Positions 5,984-6,939 of a stretch of 6,939 bases of DNA are shown one piece after another. Source of the DNA: an uncultured Candidatus Altimarinota bacterium (GTDB taxonomy: Bacteria > Patescibacteriota > Gracilibacteria > BD1-5 > JAGOOR01); contig CALETF010000054.1 in assembly GCA_937920005.1 (NCBI GenBank), forward strand, positions 1 to 6,939, written 5' to 3'. Position numbers and translations under genes: made by a program. Position 1 is the stretch's first letter. The number at the start of each line of letters is the position of its first letter. Below the pieces are notes generated by a model, which worked only from the letters and a program-made list of their open reading frames with translations, did not search any database and was not told the origin of the DNA.

Positions 5984-6939
5984 TTGTCTTTGTCAAATTT
6001 TATCTTTGTACTACTTCCTTCTTGGAGAGTTCCATCGAGGAGCTTCATTGATAGAGCATTTATAATGTATTTGGTGACGGCGCGACGGAGAGGGCGAGCA
6101 CCAAACTGAGGATCGATACCATGCTTCATGAGGTAGTCATGGACGGACTTATCCCAGGTGACGGTGATATCTTTTTCAGCGAGCATGTTCGACACCTTCG
6201 CCAATTCGAGGTCGATGATCGCGCGGAGGACTTCGTCGCCAAGAGGTCGATAGACGATGATGTCGTCGATACGATTGATGAGTTCAGGGCGGAGGTAGTT
6301 TCGGAGTTGTCCTATCATCATATCATTGAGAGCTTTCATCTGGATATCGTCGACATTGTGTCCGCCTTTTTCTTCGCTAAAGAAATCCATAATCTTTTCA
6401 GAACCGATATTACTAGTCATAATGATAATAGTATTTCGGAAGTCGACGGTGCGACCTTTTCCATCCGTGAGTCGACCATCATCGAGGATTTGAAGAAAGA
6501 CATTGTAGACATCGGGATGAGCTTTTTCTATCTCGTCGAAAAGCAGTACTGAAAAGGGTTTTCGACGGACGGCTTCGGTGAGTTGTCCACCTTCGTCATG
6601 TCAGATATACCCAGGAGGAGAACCGATGAGACGTGCCACGGAGTGTGATTCACCATATTCACTCATGTCGATTCTGATAAAGGCACCACTGTGATCGAAG
6701 AGGGCACTTGCCAGGGCTTTGGCTGTTTCTGTCTTACCCACACCAGTCGGTCCGAGGAAGAGGAAGCTCCCAATCGGTCGGTTCTTGTCTGAGAGTCCTG
6801 CCTTTGAACGCTGGACAGCTTCAGCCACAGACCTCAGAGCATGGTCTTGTCCTTTGACTGATTCTTGTAAATGTTCGAAAAGGTGAAGATATTTGTCATT
6901 TTCTGTCTGGATGAGTTTGCCGACAGGCACACCTGACCA
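5968..6939 (-). CDS. clpB: ATP-dependent disaggregase ClpB, C-terminal part, UGA read as Gly
   Basis: ClpB is a hexameric AAA+ chaperone that threads aggregated proteins through its pore together with DnaK. The last 323 residues lie here and the 5' part is outside the window. They cover the linker into the second nucleotide-binding domain (WSGVPVGKL, cf. WTGIPV in ClpB), Walker A GPTGVGKT (63-70), the pore loop GYIGHDEGG, Walker B LLFDE (D135/E136), sensor-1 MTSN (174-177), the arginine-finger region LINRID (R223) and sensor-2 GARPLRRA (280-287). The glycine of the pore loop (residue 113, bases 6603-6601) is encoded by TGA, a near-invariant position and strong proof of recoding. There is no long C-terminal extension after the small domain, which fits ClpB rather than a specialised ClpA/ClpX partner, though ClpC cannot be fully excluded without the N-terminus. 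It ends in TAA 23 bases before the receiver-domain gene. Confidence 0.95.

Noticed and set aside
5991..5996. TTGACA as a definite -35 box for the receiver-domain gene
   Set aside because: It lies inside clpB codons and its best -10 partner has a short 15-base spacer, so chance is plausible; kept only as an alternative.
5400..6065. A 221-residue open frame on the plus strand
   Set aside because: It is antisense to the receiver-domain gene and the clpB end; its translation has no recognisable motif, and the minus-strand frame with UGA as Gly has a clear receiver domain.
6121..6552. A 143-residue open frame on the plus strand
   Set aside because: It is the reverse-strand shadow of the highly conserved ClpB second ATPase domain.

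Overview
The window comes from a bacterium that reads UGA as glycine (genetic code 25), which points to the Gracilibacteria/Absconditabacteria (BD1-5/SR1) branch of the candidate phyla radiation. In-frame TGA codons fall where RadA and ClpB family members carry glycine (bases 6-8, 777-779, and 6603-6601 on the minus strand). TGG still occupies tryptophan positions. All seven genes end in TAA or TAG and none ends in TGA. Under the standard code radA, yhhQ and clpB are broken into pieces, and the largest gene in the window disappears almost completely.

The left half (1-3450) is on the plus strand. It holds the 3' part of radA (DNA repair/recombination ATPase), then yhhQ (queuosine-precursor transporter family, with an apparent one-base deletion). 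A promoter follows that appears to drive a leaderless transcript, and then a tightly spaced pair: a DUF2157 polytopic membrane protein and a GDYXXLXY-family membrane-anchored protein. The right half (3620-6939) is on the minus strand. In transcription order it holds the 3' part of clpB (disaggregase), a 665-residue response-regulator-like protein containing 17 UGA glycine codons and a large unrecognised C-terminal region, and a 101-residue membrane-anchored protein with six cysteines. The two halves converge on a 169-base intergenic region containing a strong 10-bp hairpin.

The most interesting object is the hidden receiver-domain gene at 3947-5944. It has the phosphorylation-site residues of a receiver domain (D21/D22, D64, T94, K123), but I recognise no output domain in the remaining ~520 residues. 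A perfect 10-bp inverted repeat lies over the clpB stop codon and the putative -10 box of this gene, so it could be an operator. No convincing Shine-Dalgarno sequence is visible before the internal genes, and three starts have a -10-like box ending 6-7 bases upstream, suggesting leaderless mRNAs. I see no tRNA, rRNA, CRISPR array, transposase or phage gene.
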